DNA of 64,000 nucleotides, taken from NCBI RefSeq assembly GCF_027111295.1, contig NZ_CP114287.1, forward strand, positions 3,038,001 through 3,102,000. Direction: 5' to 3'. A model generated the notes under the pieces. The model ran no database searches. It was not told the origin of the DNA and saw only the letters and a program-made list of their open reading frames with translations. The stretch's first letter is position 1, and every line of letters begins with the position of its first letter. Shown piece after piece: positions 8,853-16,991 of the stretch. This DNA is from Flavobacterium gelatinilyticum (GTDB lineage: Bacteria; Bacteroidota; Bacteroidia; Flavobacteriales; Flavobacteriaceae). The translations under genes and the position numbers were made by a program.

Positions 8853-9190
8853 ACCATATAAGTTATTTAAGTTCATTTTAGCAAAACCAACTTATAATTT
8901 CTTATATGGCTCACTCGTTGAAAAAAATTAAACCATATAAGTGATGTAAGTTCATTTTAGTAAAGCTGCTTATAGTTTCTTATATCACTTATATGGTGAA
9001 AAATTTAAGTTCATTTTAGCAAAACCAACTTATAATTTCTTATATGACTCACTCGTTGAAAAAATTAGACCATATAAGCGATGTAAGCTCATTTTAGTAA
9101 AGCTGCTTATAGTTTCTTATATCACTTATATGGTAAAAAATTTAAGTTCATTTTAGCAAAACCAACTTATATTTCTTATTATGACTTATA
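8853..9190. repeat. Tandem palindromic repeats between tspO and mvaD
   Basis: The 419-bp divergent gap contains about two and a half copies of a 137-bp unit. Each full unit has a hairpin with 19-bp arms starting ACCATATAAG (8932-8950 against 8979-8997, and 9069-9087 against 9116-9134), one mismatch per arm pair. A spacer with the words AAGTTCATTTTAGC and ACTCACTCGTTG separates them. Related palindromes with the same tip occur at 61454-61527 and, degraded, near 62465-62535. Confidence 0.8.
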
Positions 9191-9202
9191 TGGCGAAAAA
9201 AC

Positions 9203-9210
9203 TATCTTTG
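9203..9210 (+). promoter_or_regulatory. Flavobacterial -7 element for mvaD
   Basis: TATCTTTG, an exact TAnnTTTG match, lies 17 bp before the mvaD ATG and directly after the last palindromic repeat. Confidence 0.65.
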
Positions 9211-9227
9211 ACAAAATTTTATAATTC

Positions 9228-10316
9228 ATGTATTCAGCAGCTGATTTTATACCAAATCCATATACTTCAACAATCGAAAACGGAAACTTTGAATGGAGCG
9301 CTCCAAGCAATATTGCATTAGTTAAATATTGGGGAAAAAAAGACAATCAGATTCCGGCAAATCCGTCAGTAAGTTTTACCCTTAACAATTGTAAAACGAT
9401 TACGAAATTGGCTTTTTCGAAAAAAGAAAATCAAGGAACTTTTTCTTTTGATTTACTTTTTGAAGGAAAACCAAAAGAAGATTTCAAACCAAAAATCCAG
9501 AAGTTCTTAGAAAGAGTTGAAGTGTATCTGCCATTTTTAAAAGACTATCATTTTACAATTGATACTCAAAATACATTTCCTCATAGTTCAGGAATTGCAT
9601 CTTCGGCTTCCGGAATGGCGGCTTTGGCAATGAATTTTATGAGTCTGGAAAGAAAACTAAACCCGGAAATGACAGAGGAATATTTCTATCAAAAAGCTTC
9701 ATTTCTGGCTCGTTTAGGTTCAGGAAGCGCCTGCCGAAGCGTAAAAGGAAATGTAGTAGTTTGGGGTAATCAGGCCAACATTAAAGGAAGTACTGATTTA
9801 TTTGGAGTTGAATTTCCGTATGCTATTCATGAAAATTTTAAGAATTACCAAGACACGATTTTATTGGTTGATAAAGGCGAAAAACAAGTTTCAAGCACCG
9901 TTGGACACGATTTAATGCACAATCATCCGTATGCAGAAAGACGTTTTGCACAGGCACACGAAAATCTGGATAAATTAATCGCCATTTTCGAAAGCGGAAA
10001 TATCGAAGAATTCATCAAAGTCGTAGAAAGTGAAGCCTTGACTTTACACGCCATGATGATGACTTCGATGCCGTATTATATCCTGATGAAACCAAACACA
10101 CTGCAGATCATAAATGCGATTTGGAAATTCAGAAACGAAACCGAGATTCCGGTATGTTTTACGCTTGATGCCGGTGCAAATGTGCATGTATTATATCCCG
10201 AAAACGTTACCGAAAAAGTATTACAATTTATTCAGGACGAATTAATTGTATTTTGCCAGAATGGTCAGTACATTTGCGACAAAATTGGAAGCGGTGCATT
10301 ATTAATTGATAATTGA
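9228..10316 (+). CDS. mvaD: Diphosphomevalonate decarboxylase
   Basis: Catalyses the ATP-dependent decarboxylation of mevalonate diphosphate to isopentenyl diphosphate. The GHMP-kinase fold is evident, with family-specific segments SNIALVKYWGKKD (about residues 28-40), NPSVSFTLN, and the glycine/serine phosphate loop PHSSGIASSASGMAALA (about 122-138). The invariant aspartate lies in TLDAGANVHVL. The 362-residue length includes an N-terminal extension of about 25 residues usual in Bacteroidota. The stop codon lies inside the left arm of an inverted repeat that flanks the next small gene, so the last residues (LIDN) are encoded by that repeat. With the kinase downstream it supplies the mevalonate route to isoprenoids. 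Confidence 0.93.
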   Translation: MYSAADFIPNPYTSTIENGNFEWSAPSNIALVKYWGKKDNQIPANPSVSFTLNNCKTITKLAFSKKENQGTFSFDLLFEGKPKEDFKPKIQKFLERVEVYLPFLKDYHFTIDTQNTFPHSSGIASSASGMAALAMNFMSLERKLNPEMTEEYFYQKASFLARLGSGSACRSVKGNVVVWGNQANIKGSTDLFGVEFPYAIHENFKNYQDTILLVDKGEKQVSSTVGHDLMHNHPYAERRFAQAHENLDKLIAIFESGNIEEFIKVVESEALTLHAMMMTSMPYYILMKPNTLQIINAIWKFRNETEIPVCFTLDAGANVHVLYPENVTEKVLQFIQDELIVFCQNGQYICDKIGSGALLIDN

Positions 10317-10715
10317 CAATTGTTAATTAATAATTGATTAAATTTATGGAGAGAAAAAACGTTATTAAAGAAAAATCCTTTGCTTTTGCAATTGAAGTGG
10401 TTAATCTTTATAAAGTTTTAGCTGAGAAAAAAGAATTTGTTCTATCTAGACAAATGCTCCGTTCAGGAACATCAATTGGAGCAAATGTTAGAGAAGCTGA
10501 ACATGCTCAAAGCAAAGCTGATTTTATTCATAAATTATCCATTTCATTAAAAGAAGCAAACGAAACTGAATATTGGTTAGATTTGCTGCATGAAACGAAA
10601 TATCTGTCTGAGATAGATTTTCAAAATATTAAACCAAAAATAACAGAGTTATTACGATTATTAACAAGCATCGTAAAAACCTCAAAAAATATATAATTAT
10701 CAATTGTTAATTATC
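10308..10715. repeat. 22-bp inverted repeat enclosing the four-helix-bundle gene
   Basis: Left arm 10308-10329 (GATAATTGACAATTG...) and right arm 10694-10715 are inverted copies with 20 of 22 bases matching. The left arm contains the mvaD stop codon and the right arm ends 11 bp before the mevalonate kinase ATG. The arms therefore bracket exactly the inserted small gene. Confidence 0.75.
10346..10696 (+). CDS. Four-helix-bundle protein of the 23S-rRNA intervening-sequence (S23) family
   Basis: A 116-residue helical protein matching the S23/TIGR02436 pattern: KSFAFAIEVVNLYK, then LSRQMLRSGTSIGANVREAEHAQSKADF, then a long helix with KEANETEYWLDLL. Relatives were first seen inside 23S rRNA intervening sequences of Leptospira and Coxiella and are scattered through Bacteroidota chromosomes; their function is unknown. 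The ATG at 10346 is chosen over the upstream in-frame TTG at 10334 because it gives the usual MxRKN start. It sits between two mevalonate genes, enclosed by an AT-rich inverted repeat, and looks like an insertion into an otherwise continuous operon. Confidence 0.85.
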   Translation: MERKNVIKEKSFAFAIEVVNLYKVLAEKKEFVLSRQMLRSGTSIGANVREAEHAQSKADFIHKLSISLKEANETEYWLDLLHETKYLSEIDFQNIKPKITELLRLLTSIVKTSKNI

Positions 10716-10726
10716 CATTTTCAATT

Positions 10727-11665
10727 ATGAAAGGACCACTATTTTACTCAAAAATATTACTCTTTGGAGAATACGGAATCATCCGCGACTCTAAAGGACT
10801 TTCTATCCCTTATAACTTTTATAACGGCGCTTTGAAAAAAAGCGAAGATCCTTCGGCAGAAGCAGTTTCATCAAACAGAAGTTTAAGAAGTTTTGCTTCT
10901 TATCTTGAAGTTTTACAGACTCAGCAGCCGGAATTGGTCACTTTCGATTTAGAAACCCTGCAAAAAGATGTCGAAACCGGAATGTATTTCGATTCCAGTA
11001 TTCCGCAGGGATACGGTGTAGGAAGCAGCGGTGCACTTGTAGCGGCTATTTATGATAAATATGCTACGAACAAAATCACGGTTTTGGAAAATCTTACGCG
11101 TGAAAAACTATTACAGTTAAAAAATATATTTTCGCAGATGGAAAGCTTTTTCCACGGAAAAAGTTCTGGTTTAGACCCATTAAACAGCTATTTGAGCATT
11201 CCAATCCTGATTAATTCTAAAGACAATATTGAAGCAACCGGAATCCCGACTCAAAGTTTTGACGGAAAAGGGGCTGTGTTTTTATTAGATTCAGGAATTG
11301 TGGGCGAAACCGCTCCTATGGTTAACATTTTTATGGAAAACCTAAAAGACAAAGGTTTCCGTGCGATGCTTAAAAACCAGTTTGTAAAATATACCGATGC
11401 GTGCGTAGAAAACTTCCTGCACGGCGATATGAAATCTTTGTTTACCAATACTAAAAAACTCTCTAAAGTAGTTTTAAACAACTTTAAACCAATGATTCCG
11501 GAACAATTTCACGGAATCTGGCAGCACGGAATCGATACCAACGATTATTACCTAAAACTCTGCGGTTCTGGCGGAGGCGGTTATATACTAGGTTTTACTG
11601 AAGATTTAGAACGTGCTAAAGTTTCTTTAAAAGACTATAAACTAGAAGTTGTATATCAGTTTTAA
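10727..11665 (+). CDS. mvk: GHMP kinase, probably mevalonate kinase
   Basis: Phosphorylates mevalonate using ATP if the assignment is right. It has a GHMP fold with N-terminal YSKILLFGEYGIIRDSKGL, a phosphate loop PQGYGVGSSGALVAAIYD (about residues 90-107), the Asp of HGKSSGLDPLNSYL, and a C-terminal glycine-rich motif LCGSGGGGYILGF. The 312-residue length and placement beside mvaD support mevalonate kinase; phosphomevalonate kinase is the main alternative because Bacteroidota GHMP paralogues are close. It was probably cotranscribed with mvaD before the four-helix gene intervened, and still has no obvious promoter of its own. Confidence 0.8.
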   Translation: MKGPLFYSKILLFGEYGIIRDSKGLSIPYNFYNGALKKSEDPSAEAVSSNRSLRSFASYLEVLQTQQPELVTFDLETLQKDVETGMYFDSSIPQGYGVGSSGALVAAIYDKYATNKITVLENLTREKLLQLKNIFSQMESFFHGKSSGLDPLNSYLSIPILINSKDNIEATGIPTQSFDGKGAVFLLDSGIVGETAPMVNIFMENLKDKGFRAMLKNQFVKYTDACVENFLHGDMKSLFTNTKKLSKVVLNNFKPMIPEQFHGIWQHGIDTNDYYLKLCGSGGGGYILGFTEDLERAKVSLKDYKLEVVYQF

Positions 11666-11731
11666 CTCCTTTAAAGCAGACGTTATTTGAGTAGATTTTC
11701 ATAAGTATTCATCCTAAAAAAGTTATGTATT

Positions 11732-12322
11732 ATGAAAAGCATTTTTAAAATAATCAAAGCAACTTTTTTAGGCGGAATTCTCTTTTTGGTTCCATTGGTT
11801 GTACTTCTGGTTATTCTTGAAAAAGGATATCACATTATTCAAAAAGTAACGCTGCCTCTTGTTGACAATCTGCCAAGAATACACGTTTTAGGTTTAGCAC
11901 TTCGGGAACTGGTTGGAATACTACTCATCATTCTTTTTTGTTTTATTGCAGGTATTTTAGCCCGAACTGCATTTGCTAAAAAACTGATTCTAAAAATAGA
12001 AAACGGCATTTTGAGTTTCGTTCCCGGCTATTCGTTTATGAAAGGCATAAATGAAAATATTCTGGGAATTGAATCCAACAAAGATTTAAAAGTCATCTTA
12101 GTTCCTACTGATGCCGGCTGGCAGTTTGCTTTTTTAATAGAGCAGATAAACGAAAACAACTTTACTGTTTTTGTTCCGGATGCGCCAAATCCGTGGAGCG
12201 GATCAGTGGTTTTCGTAGAGAAAAAAGATATTAAAGAAATCGATATTACTCAAAAACAAGCTTTGGCCTGCATTCGGAAATTAGGCTACGGTTCTAAAGA
12301 ATTGTTAAAAAACAAACTCTGA
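11732..12322 (+). CDS. DUF502 family membrane protein
   Basis: 196 residues with two N-terminal membrane helices (about residues 8-32 and 60-80: FLGGILFLVPLVVLLVIL and LVGILLIILFCFIAGI), followed by a soluble part with the DUF502 segment SFVPGYSFMKGINENILGI. The family resembles plant COV1-like membrane proteins; its biochemical role is unknown. It lies 66 bp after the mevalonate kinase and 60 bp before the prenyltransferase on the same strand, which suggests a link to isoprenoid lipid or membrane biology, but only by context. Confidence 0.8.
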   Translation: MKSIFKIIKATFLGGILFLVPLVVLLVILEKGYHIIQKVTLPLVDNLPRIHVLGLALRELVGILLIILFCFIAGILARTAFAKKLILKIENGILSFVPGYSFMKGINENILGIESNKDLKVILVPTDAGWQFAFLIEQINENNFTVFVPDAPNPWSGSVVFVEKKDIKEIDITQKQALACIRKLGYGSKELLKNKL

Positions 12323-12382
12323 ATTTTAGAATCAAAAAATAACTTTTAACTTACTTCATCTAACCCATCACAATTGTAATTT

Positions 12383-13339
12383 ATGTTAAGCAGACAGCAA
12401 AAACTTTTGGTAATGAAAATTGTCAGCCTGTTTTCTGTGGTACGCGGTTATAACATTCCAATTATTATTCTGGCGCAGTATTTATCGGCGATATTTATTC
12501 TGGCTCCCGAGAAAAGAGCGCTTGATATTTTATTGGATTTCTATCTGTTTCTGATTGTTTTCGCCTCAGCGGTTACGATTGCATCGGGTTATATTATCAA
12601 TAATTTTTACGACAGCCGTAAAGACTTAATAAACAGACCCAACAAATCTATGCTGGATCGTCTGGTGAGCCAGAAAACAAAATTAACGGTTTATTTCAGC
12701 CTTAATTTTCTGGCCGTTTTAATGGCCGGAATTGTTTCCTGGCGTGCTTTTTTATTCTTTTCGGCTTATATTTTCCTGATTTGGTTTTACTCTCATAAAA
12801 TTAAGAAATATCCAATTGTAGGGAATTTAACTGCAGCATTCATGGCTGTAATTCCATTTTTTGCCATTTTATTATATTTCTACAATTCGATTTCGTTTGA
12901 AGAAATTGAAAATCACCGCAGTCATTTTGTGGTAATTTCGGCACATGCCATGTTTTTGTTTTTACTGCTTTTGATCCGGGAAATGATCAAGGATCTGGAG
13001 AACTTAAAAGGTGATTTGGCAAATGATTATCACACTATCCCGATTACGTATAACGAAACGGTTTCGAAACAGATTATTACGGTTTTGACGTTTTTAACGA
13101 TTATTCCGGTTTACATTTTGGTGAATATTTACGATGTGGGGTACATGGATATTTACTTTTATGTTTGTTTTATTGTACTGCTTTTTTTTCTGCTTTATTT
13201 ATGGAAGTCAAATTCGAAAGAGCAGTTTTTATTACTTCATAATGTTTTAAAATTTCTGATTGTTTCGGGAGTTTTCTGTATTGTTTTGATAAACCCGAGT
13301 GTTTTATGGCACGGACGTGATTTGATTTCCAATTATTAA
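12383..13339 (+). CDS. UbiA-type prenyltransferase, geranylgeranylglycerol-phosphate geranylgeranyltransferase-like
   Basis: Integral membrane prenyltransferase with about eight or nine hydrophobic segments over 318 residues. The first prenyl-diphosphate/Mg2+ motif reads NNFYDSRKDLINRP (about residues 73-86) and the second lies in KGDLANDYHTIPI (about 212-224). In Flavobacterium relatives this family is annotated as DGGGP synthase, which adds a second geranylgeranyl group to form archaeal-type ether lipid precursors. The neighbouring mevalonate genes would supply the C5 precursors. Other UbiA acceptors such as quinones cannot be excluded from sequence. Confidence 0.78.
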   Translation: MLSRQQKLLVMKIVSLFSVVRGYNIPIIILAQYLSAIFILAPEKRALDILLDFYLFLIVFASAVTIASGYIINNFYDSRKDLINRPNKSMLDRLVSQKTKLTVYFSLNFLAVLMAGIVSWRAFLFFSAYIFLIWFYSHKIKKYPIVGNLTAAFMAVIPFFAILLYFYNSISFEEIENHRSHFVVISAHAMFLFLLLLIREMIKDLENLKGDLANDYHTIPITYNETVSKQIITVLTFLTIIPVYILVNIYDVGYMDIYFYVCFIVLLFFLLYLWKSNSKEQFLLLHNVLKFLIVSGVFCIVLINPSVLWHGRDLISNY

Positions 13340-13445
13340 ACTAGATTTACCACAGTGATACACAAAAGGGTTTTACTTAGAATTCGCAAAGTTTTTTATG
13401 TGACTTTGGGCCGGGTTTGAGAAATAAGCAAATCTTTAAAAAAAG

Positions 13446-13560
13446 CCGATTGTTTGAATCCAGCCCCGATTGACGTGAAAATCCTTTTGCGGTCTCGTTT
13501 TTTTTCTAACGAGACCGCAAAAGATTGAAACAAAAGCGGGAAACCATGCCTGTAAAAAAG
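13446..13560. ncRNA. Candidate structured RNA upstream of rluB
   Basis: The 331-bp gap has no ORF of note. It contains a perfect 16-bp inverted repeat (13484-13499 against 13508-13523, arms starting CTTTTGCGGTCTCG, loop 8 bases). Outside it CCCG (13465-13468) can pair with CGGG (13537-13540), and GATTG occurs on both sides. The arrangement AGCCCCGATTG, long variable stem, GATTG, AGCGGGAA is one I recall as common in Flavobacterium intergenic regions and may correspond to the flavo-1 RNA class; the name is a recollection, not a search result. It is not a simple terminator because no T-run follows on either strand. Confidence 0.45.
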
Positions 13561-13645
13561 CCTGATGCGATGCTTCTAATCTATATAAAAATTATGGCTA
13601 GTAATCTAAGAACATTGAACTTAAGATTTATTAGCAGGAAAAAAC

Positions 13646-13653
13646 TATCTTTG
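13646..13653 (+). promoter_or_regulatory. Flavobacterial -7 element for rluB
   Basis: TATCTTTG, exact TAnnTTTG, lies 17 bp upstream of the rluB ATG. Confidence 0.6.
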
Positions 13654-13670
13654 CACAAATTAATGATTTT

Positions 13671-14579
13671 ATGAACAACAAGGAAGGCAATAATAAAAGA
13701 GGCGGATCGAGACCAAACAGCTCAAGATCAAACTCAAGCAAGCCAAAACCTCCTATGCCTAAGCGCGCGCAAGGCCCTAAAAAAGTAAAACCTGAAGTTA
13801 AAGCGGCTCAGGAAGCAGCAGCTGAAAAACTGAGAAAGCAAAATCAGCCTGCTAAGAGACAAAAGGCTTCGGATGAAATTCGTCTGAACAAATACATCTC
13901 AAACTCAGGGGTTTGCTCACGTCGTGATGCTGATATCTATATCCAGTCTGGAAACGTAAAAGTAAACGGTGCTGTGGTAACAGAAATGGGTTATTTAGTA
14001 AAGATTAACGATGTTGTTAACTTTGACGGTGTAACGCTGACTCCGGAAAAGAAAGAATACATTTTGCTTAATAAGCCTAAAAATTTCACTACGGCTTTAG
14101 ACGAAGGACAGGAATTTCGTAATGTCCTGGAGCTTGTTCGTGGTGCCACAAATGCAAAAATTGCTCCTGTTGGGCGTATGGATAAAAACACGACTGGATT
14201 GTTGTTGTTTACAAACGATACCGATATGATTCGTAAATTTAGTTTACCGAATCAAAAATCTTCTAAAATCTATCAGGTTTCTTTAGACAAAAACTTAAAG
14301 TTTGAAGATTTAGAAAAAGCAAGTAAAGGTTTGATTATAGACGGACACCGCGTTACGGTTGAAGAAATCAGTTATATCGAAAAAGAAGCAAAAAGCGAGG
14401 TAGGATTAAAATTACGTACTTCAAATGTAAAAGTAGTCCGTGCGATTTTTGAACATCTGGATTATGATGTACTGCGTATTGACCGTGTTTCTTTTGCCGG
14501 ATTGACCAAAAAGAATCTGCCAAGAGGAAACTGGCGCTTTTTGACAAGTCAGGAAATTATCAATTTGAAAAACGCTTAA
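13671..14579 (+). CDS. rluB: Pseudouridine synthase of the RsuA/RluB/RluE/RluF family
   Basis: Isomerises uridine in rRNA, probably 23S. The first 65 residues are a basic, low-complexity tail rich in Ser, Asn, Lys and Pro, typical of Bacteroidota homologues. An S4 RNA-binding domain follows (IRLNKYISNSGVCSRRDAD, about residues 70-130), then the catalytic domain with VGRMDKNTTGLLLF, where Asp171 is the expected nucleophile. The 302-residue length fits RluB, but RsuA and RluF share the layout, so the exact target uridine is uncertain. A single-gene unit with its own promoter and a strong terminator. Confidence 0.85.
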   Translation: MNNKEGNNKRGGSRPNSSRSNSSKPKPPMPKRAQGPKKVKPEVKAAQEAAAEKLRKQNQPAKRQKASDEIRLNKYISNSGVCSRRDADIYIQSGNVKVNGAVVTEMGYLVKINDVVNFDGVTLTPEKKEYILLNKPKNFTTALDEGQEFRNVLELVRGATNAKIAPVGRMDKNTTGLLLFTNDTDMIRKFSLPNQKSSKIYQVSLDKNLKFEDLEKASKGLIIDGHRVTVEEISYIEKEAKSEVGLKLRTSNVKVVRAIFEHLDYDVLRIDRVSFAGLTKKNLPRGNWRFLTSQEIINLKNA

Positions 14580-14605
14580 GAAACGTTTCAAATCGATTTC
14601 AATAT

Positions 14606-14640
14606 AATCCTGTTTTACTTTTGTAAGACGGGATTTTTTA
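14606..14640 (+). terminator. Rho-independent terminator of rluB
   Basis: A 13-bp stem (AATCCTGTTTTAC against GTAAGACGGGATT) with two G-U pairs on the plus-strand RNA, a four-base T loop, and a T-run directly after it. Confidence 0.85.
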
Positions 14641-14641
14641 T

Positions 14642-15250
14642 TTAGAAACTAAAAAAGTTATGTCCGAAAAGTGTAAAAATTGATCTACCGATAGATTGAT
14701 TCTTGTCTTCGACAGTTTCATAACATGAAAATCCAAGGATAATTTTAATGCCGGGCTGAATGCTGTTTAAGATATCTCTTTTTTGCTCTTCAAGAAGCAA
14801 TTTTAAGCTGTCTAATAACTGAATGTTATTTTTAAGATAAGAGATAACAAGTAATGCAGAAAAGTTAAGTATTTCGCGGGCTGTTTCGCTTTTAATGCCG
14901 ACTTCGTTTGAAATCATTTCTGAAATTCTTCCTTTTTTGTTGGTAAAAATTTCTTTTAAGATTGGGTTTCCTTCCAGTCTGTAGCAGTCGTCGACTGATA
15001 AGATTCTTCCAGATGTAAAATCGATTTCCTGATAAAAGCTTGAGTTATCTTCAACAAATGAAACAATTGTTTTATAAAATCCCGTTTCTTCTGCCTTATT
15101 ATAAAGTCCCATTAAAACTGTACCAATTGAAACATCGATTCCTTTTATCAAAAGGGCATCATTTTCGAAATAAAATTTGTTTAATTTGGAAACGACGTTT
15201 GAAGATATGAAACGTCTAAGTTCAATTTGTAGGTTTGGGGTCATACTCAT
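14642..15250 (-). CDS. Hypothetical protein, possibly DUF937-like
   Basis: A 202-residue, mostly helical protein without a signal peptide or membrane helix. The N-terminal part (NLQIELRRFISSNVVSKL, later GTVLMGLYNKAEETGFYKTI and a segment NEVGIKSETAREILNFSALLVISYLKN) resembles the DUF937-type repeats found in some Bacteroidota OmpA-family proteins, in which two similar helical halves occur. I am not certain of the family. The ATG at 15250 and a second in frame two codons later are both possible starts. It is convergent with rluB. Confidence 0.55.
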   Translation of the reverse strand: MSMTPNLQIELRRFISSNVVSKLNKFYFENDALLIKGIDVSIGTVLMGLYNKAEETGFYKTIVSFVEDNSSFYQEIDFTSGRILSVDDCYRLEGNPILKEIFTNKKGRISEMISNEVGIKSETAREILNFSALLVISYLKNNIQLLDSLKLLLEEQKRDILNSIQPGIKIILGFSCYETVEDKNQSIGRSIFTLFGHNFFSF

Positions 15251-15527
15251 AACTTAAAAAATAACTATTTATATTCGGTCAAAATAATCGATAAAGTGAG
15301 GCTTTTTATCGTTTATCGAGATAAAAATATAAAATATTTTAACATATCCAAAAAATAAGTTAAAATAATCCTGTTATAAAATCGTTATATTCCGCCACAA
15401 ATTCTGTAACTACCAGTAAACATAACCCTTTAGTTATCAAAATGAAATGAAAATTTTTTCTAAAAAATTTCAATATTTTCCTAAAAAATAAAAAATATAA
15501 GAAAAAACCTTAGATGATTTTACATAA
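15251..15527. other. Gene-free AT-rich gap
   Basis: 277 bp between two minus-strand genes. It is strongly AT-rich with many A and T runs, and probably holds the promoter of the 14642-15250 gene, but no exact TAnnTTTG with a TTG box is evident. A short inverted pair around TTTTTATCG and CGATAAAAAT at about 15300-15330 is visible. I see no RNA gene. Confidence 0.5.
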
Positions 15528-16028
15528 TTAAAATAAAATGTTTCGAAATTTCCATGCCACGCTCAAAAATAGGCCCAAGTAAATAACCGCTGCCAAAAAG
15601 TTAATAAAACTTGATGCAAGAAATCCAAGAAACGAGCCGGTTGCAGCTTTCAAAGCTCTTTTATGATCTTTAGAATCGTACATCATTTCTCCAATCAAAG
15701 CGCCTGCAAACGGTCCGATAATTACTCCAAAAGGAATTGGAGCCAGAATACCTATAATCAATCCTATGTTGGTTCCCCAGACTCCATACGAACTCCCTCC
15801 AAATTTCTTAGTTCCTTTGGCCGGAATAACATAATCAAGAATGGTAATGACTACCATTATAACGAATGTGATTCCTAAAACCCAGTAATTCATTTCGACT
15901 GCTTTTGTGAGATACAAAAGCAATAACCCGGCCCATGAAGCTGTAAGGCCCGGTAAAACAGGTATAAAACTGCCAAAAATCCCGACAATCATACATATAA
16001 ACCCTAATATTAACAGTAGTGAATCCAT
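15528..16028 (-). CDS. DUF456 family membrane protein
   Basis: 166 residues with four or five hydrophobic helices and the DUF456 pattern: FIPVLPGLTASWAGLLLLYL near the start, then ILDYVIPAKGTKKFGGSSYGVWG and the glycine-rich FGVIIGPFAGALIGEMM. Function unknown; a small inner-membrane protein. The ATG at 16028 is preferred to an in-frame GTG six codons upstream, because the hydrophobic first helix follows directly and the GTG lies in the promoter region of the divergent gene. Confidence 0.82.
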   Translation of the reverse strand: MDSLLLILGFICMIVGIFGSFIPVLPGLTASWAGLLLLYLTKAVEMNYWVLGITFVIMVVITILDYVIPAKGTKKFGGSSYGVWGTNIGLIIGILAPIPFGVIIGPFAGALIGEMMYDSKDHKRALKAATGSFLGFLASSFINFLAAVIYLGLFLSVAWKFRNILF

Positions 16029-16036
16029 AAATTTGT

Positions 16037-16044
16037 AAATTTGC
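16037..16044 (+). promoter_or_regulatory. Flavobacterial -7 element for the 16071 gene
   Basis: TAAATTTG, exact TAnnTTTG, 26 bp before the ATG; it lies in the short divergent gap. Confidence 0.55.
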
Positions 16045-16070
16045 ACTTACATTTTTAAAAATCAATAAAA

Positions 16071-16454
16071 ATGCGCTGGCTTTTATATCTAATCTTATTT
16101 TCATTTTTGCACTTTTATACAGGTGCAGATCTGCATGCCCAATCCCGAAAAATTTCTGTAGACGATCAATTACTTCAGGACAGCATTTATAAAAGTAATA
16201 AGAAAAAAGTTCTAAATTTCTCTATGAAAGAATTTGACAGTCTTTTTTTTGATTTTTTCAGCCGAAAAAATGATCCGGCAGTTCTTTTGACCAAAACAGA
16301 GTTTTACGCCTATACGGTTCAAATTGCCGCATTCTCAGACAGACTTGTTTTATTATATCCTGACCAAAAAGAAGTTGCAGAAAAAAACAAGGAAAAATGG
16401 CTTTCAGAAAATTATGAAGATTATTTAGAATATAAAGCTTCCCAAAAAAAATAA
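16071..16454 (+). CDS. Hypothetical secreted protein
   Basis: 127 residues with a signal peptide (hydrophobic RWLLYLILFSFLHFY, cleavage likely after LHAQ at about residue 24). The mature part is charged and helical (SMKEFDSLFFDFFSRKN, then KEVAEKNKEKWLSENYEDYLEYKAS). I recognise no family. A lipoprotein gene follows 47 bp downstream on the same strand, so the two may form a small envelope operon. Confidence 0.65.
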   Translation: MRWLLYLILFSFLHFYTGADLHAQSRKISVDDQLLQDSIYKSNKKKVLNFSMKEFDSLFFDFFSRKNDPAVLLTKTEFYAYTVQIAAFSDRLVLLYPDQKEVAEKNKEKWLSENYEDYLEYKASQKK

Positions 16455-16501
16455 TCGTATTTTTATACTTTAATCACCCTATATAATTCACCGCCAAAAT
16501 C

Positions 16502-16984
16502 TTGAAAAAGTATTTTATTTTTTTAGCTTTTTTACTTCTTAATTCTTGTCAATATATTGACAAGCAGGTTCCGTCTGAAAGAGAGTTACTGCAAAAGGAA
16601 TTAAAATCAATAAACTGGAAAGAAGTTGATGAATTTCCAACAGTTGCTGACTGCGAAACAATTGCAGATAAAAAAGAACGTCAAAAATGCTTTTTCGACA
16701 CAATGTCACAGTTAATTGATCAGAGAATAAACGTAGACAGCTTATCTGCAGAATATCCTAAAGTAGACACAATTGAAGTAAAAGTGACTGTTCTTCCTAA
16801 TTCTAAAATCAAATTTGAACCTCATTTTTCTAATACAACTGCATACGACACTATCAAAACCGACAGTGTACTGCAAGCACGTTTAATTGATTTTCCAAAA
16901 GTGAATCCGGCCATAAAACGAGGTGTTCCGGTTAAAACACAATTTATTCTGCCTGTTGTAATAAAAGCAAAACCAAAGAAATAA
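16502..16984 (+). CDS. Hypothetical lipoprotein with a TonB-C-like tail
   Basis: 160 residues with a lipoprotein signal (KKYFIFLAFLLLNSC, lipobox Cys16). The start is a TTG: an in-frame TAA at 16484 lies just upstream and no ATG or GTG lies between, so the signal peptide requires the TTG at 16502. A segment with CETIADKKERQKCFFDTM holds a cysteine pair. The C-terminus (LIDFPKVNPAIKRGVPVKTQF) loosely resembles TonB C-terminal-like energy-transfer domains. The function is unknown and the TonB resemblance is tentative. Confidence 0.65.
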   Translation: MKKYFIFLAFLLLNSCQYIDKQVPSERELLQKELKSINWKEVDEFPTVADCETIADKKERQKCFFDTMSQLIDQRINVDSLSAEYPKVDTIEVKVTVLPNSKIKFEPHFSNTTAYDTIKTDSVLQARLIDFPKVNPAIKRGVPVKTQFILPVVIKAKPKK

Positions 16985-16991
16985 TTTAAAG

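Noticed and set aside
13484..13523. Simple terminator for the prenyltransferase gene
   Set aside because: The stem is perfect but lies about 145 bp after the stop and has no T-run on either side; a structured RNA is a better reading.
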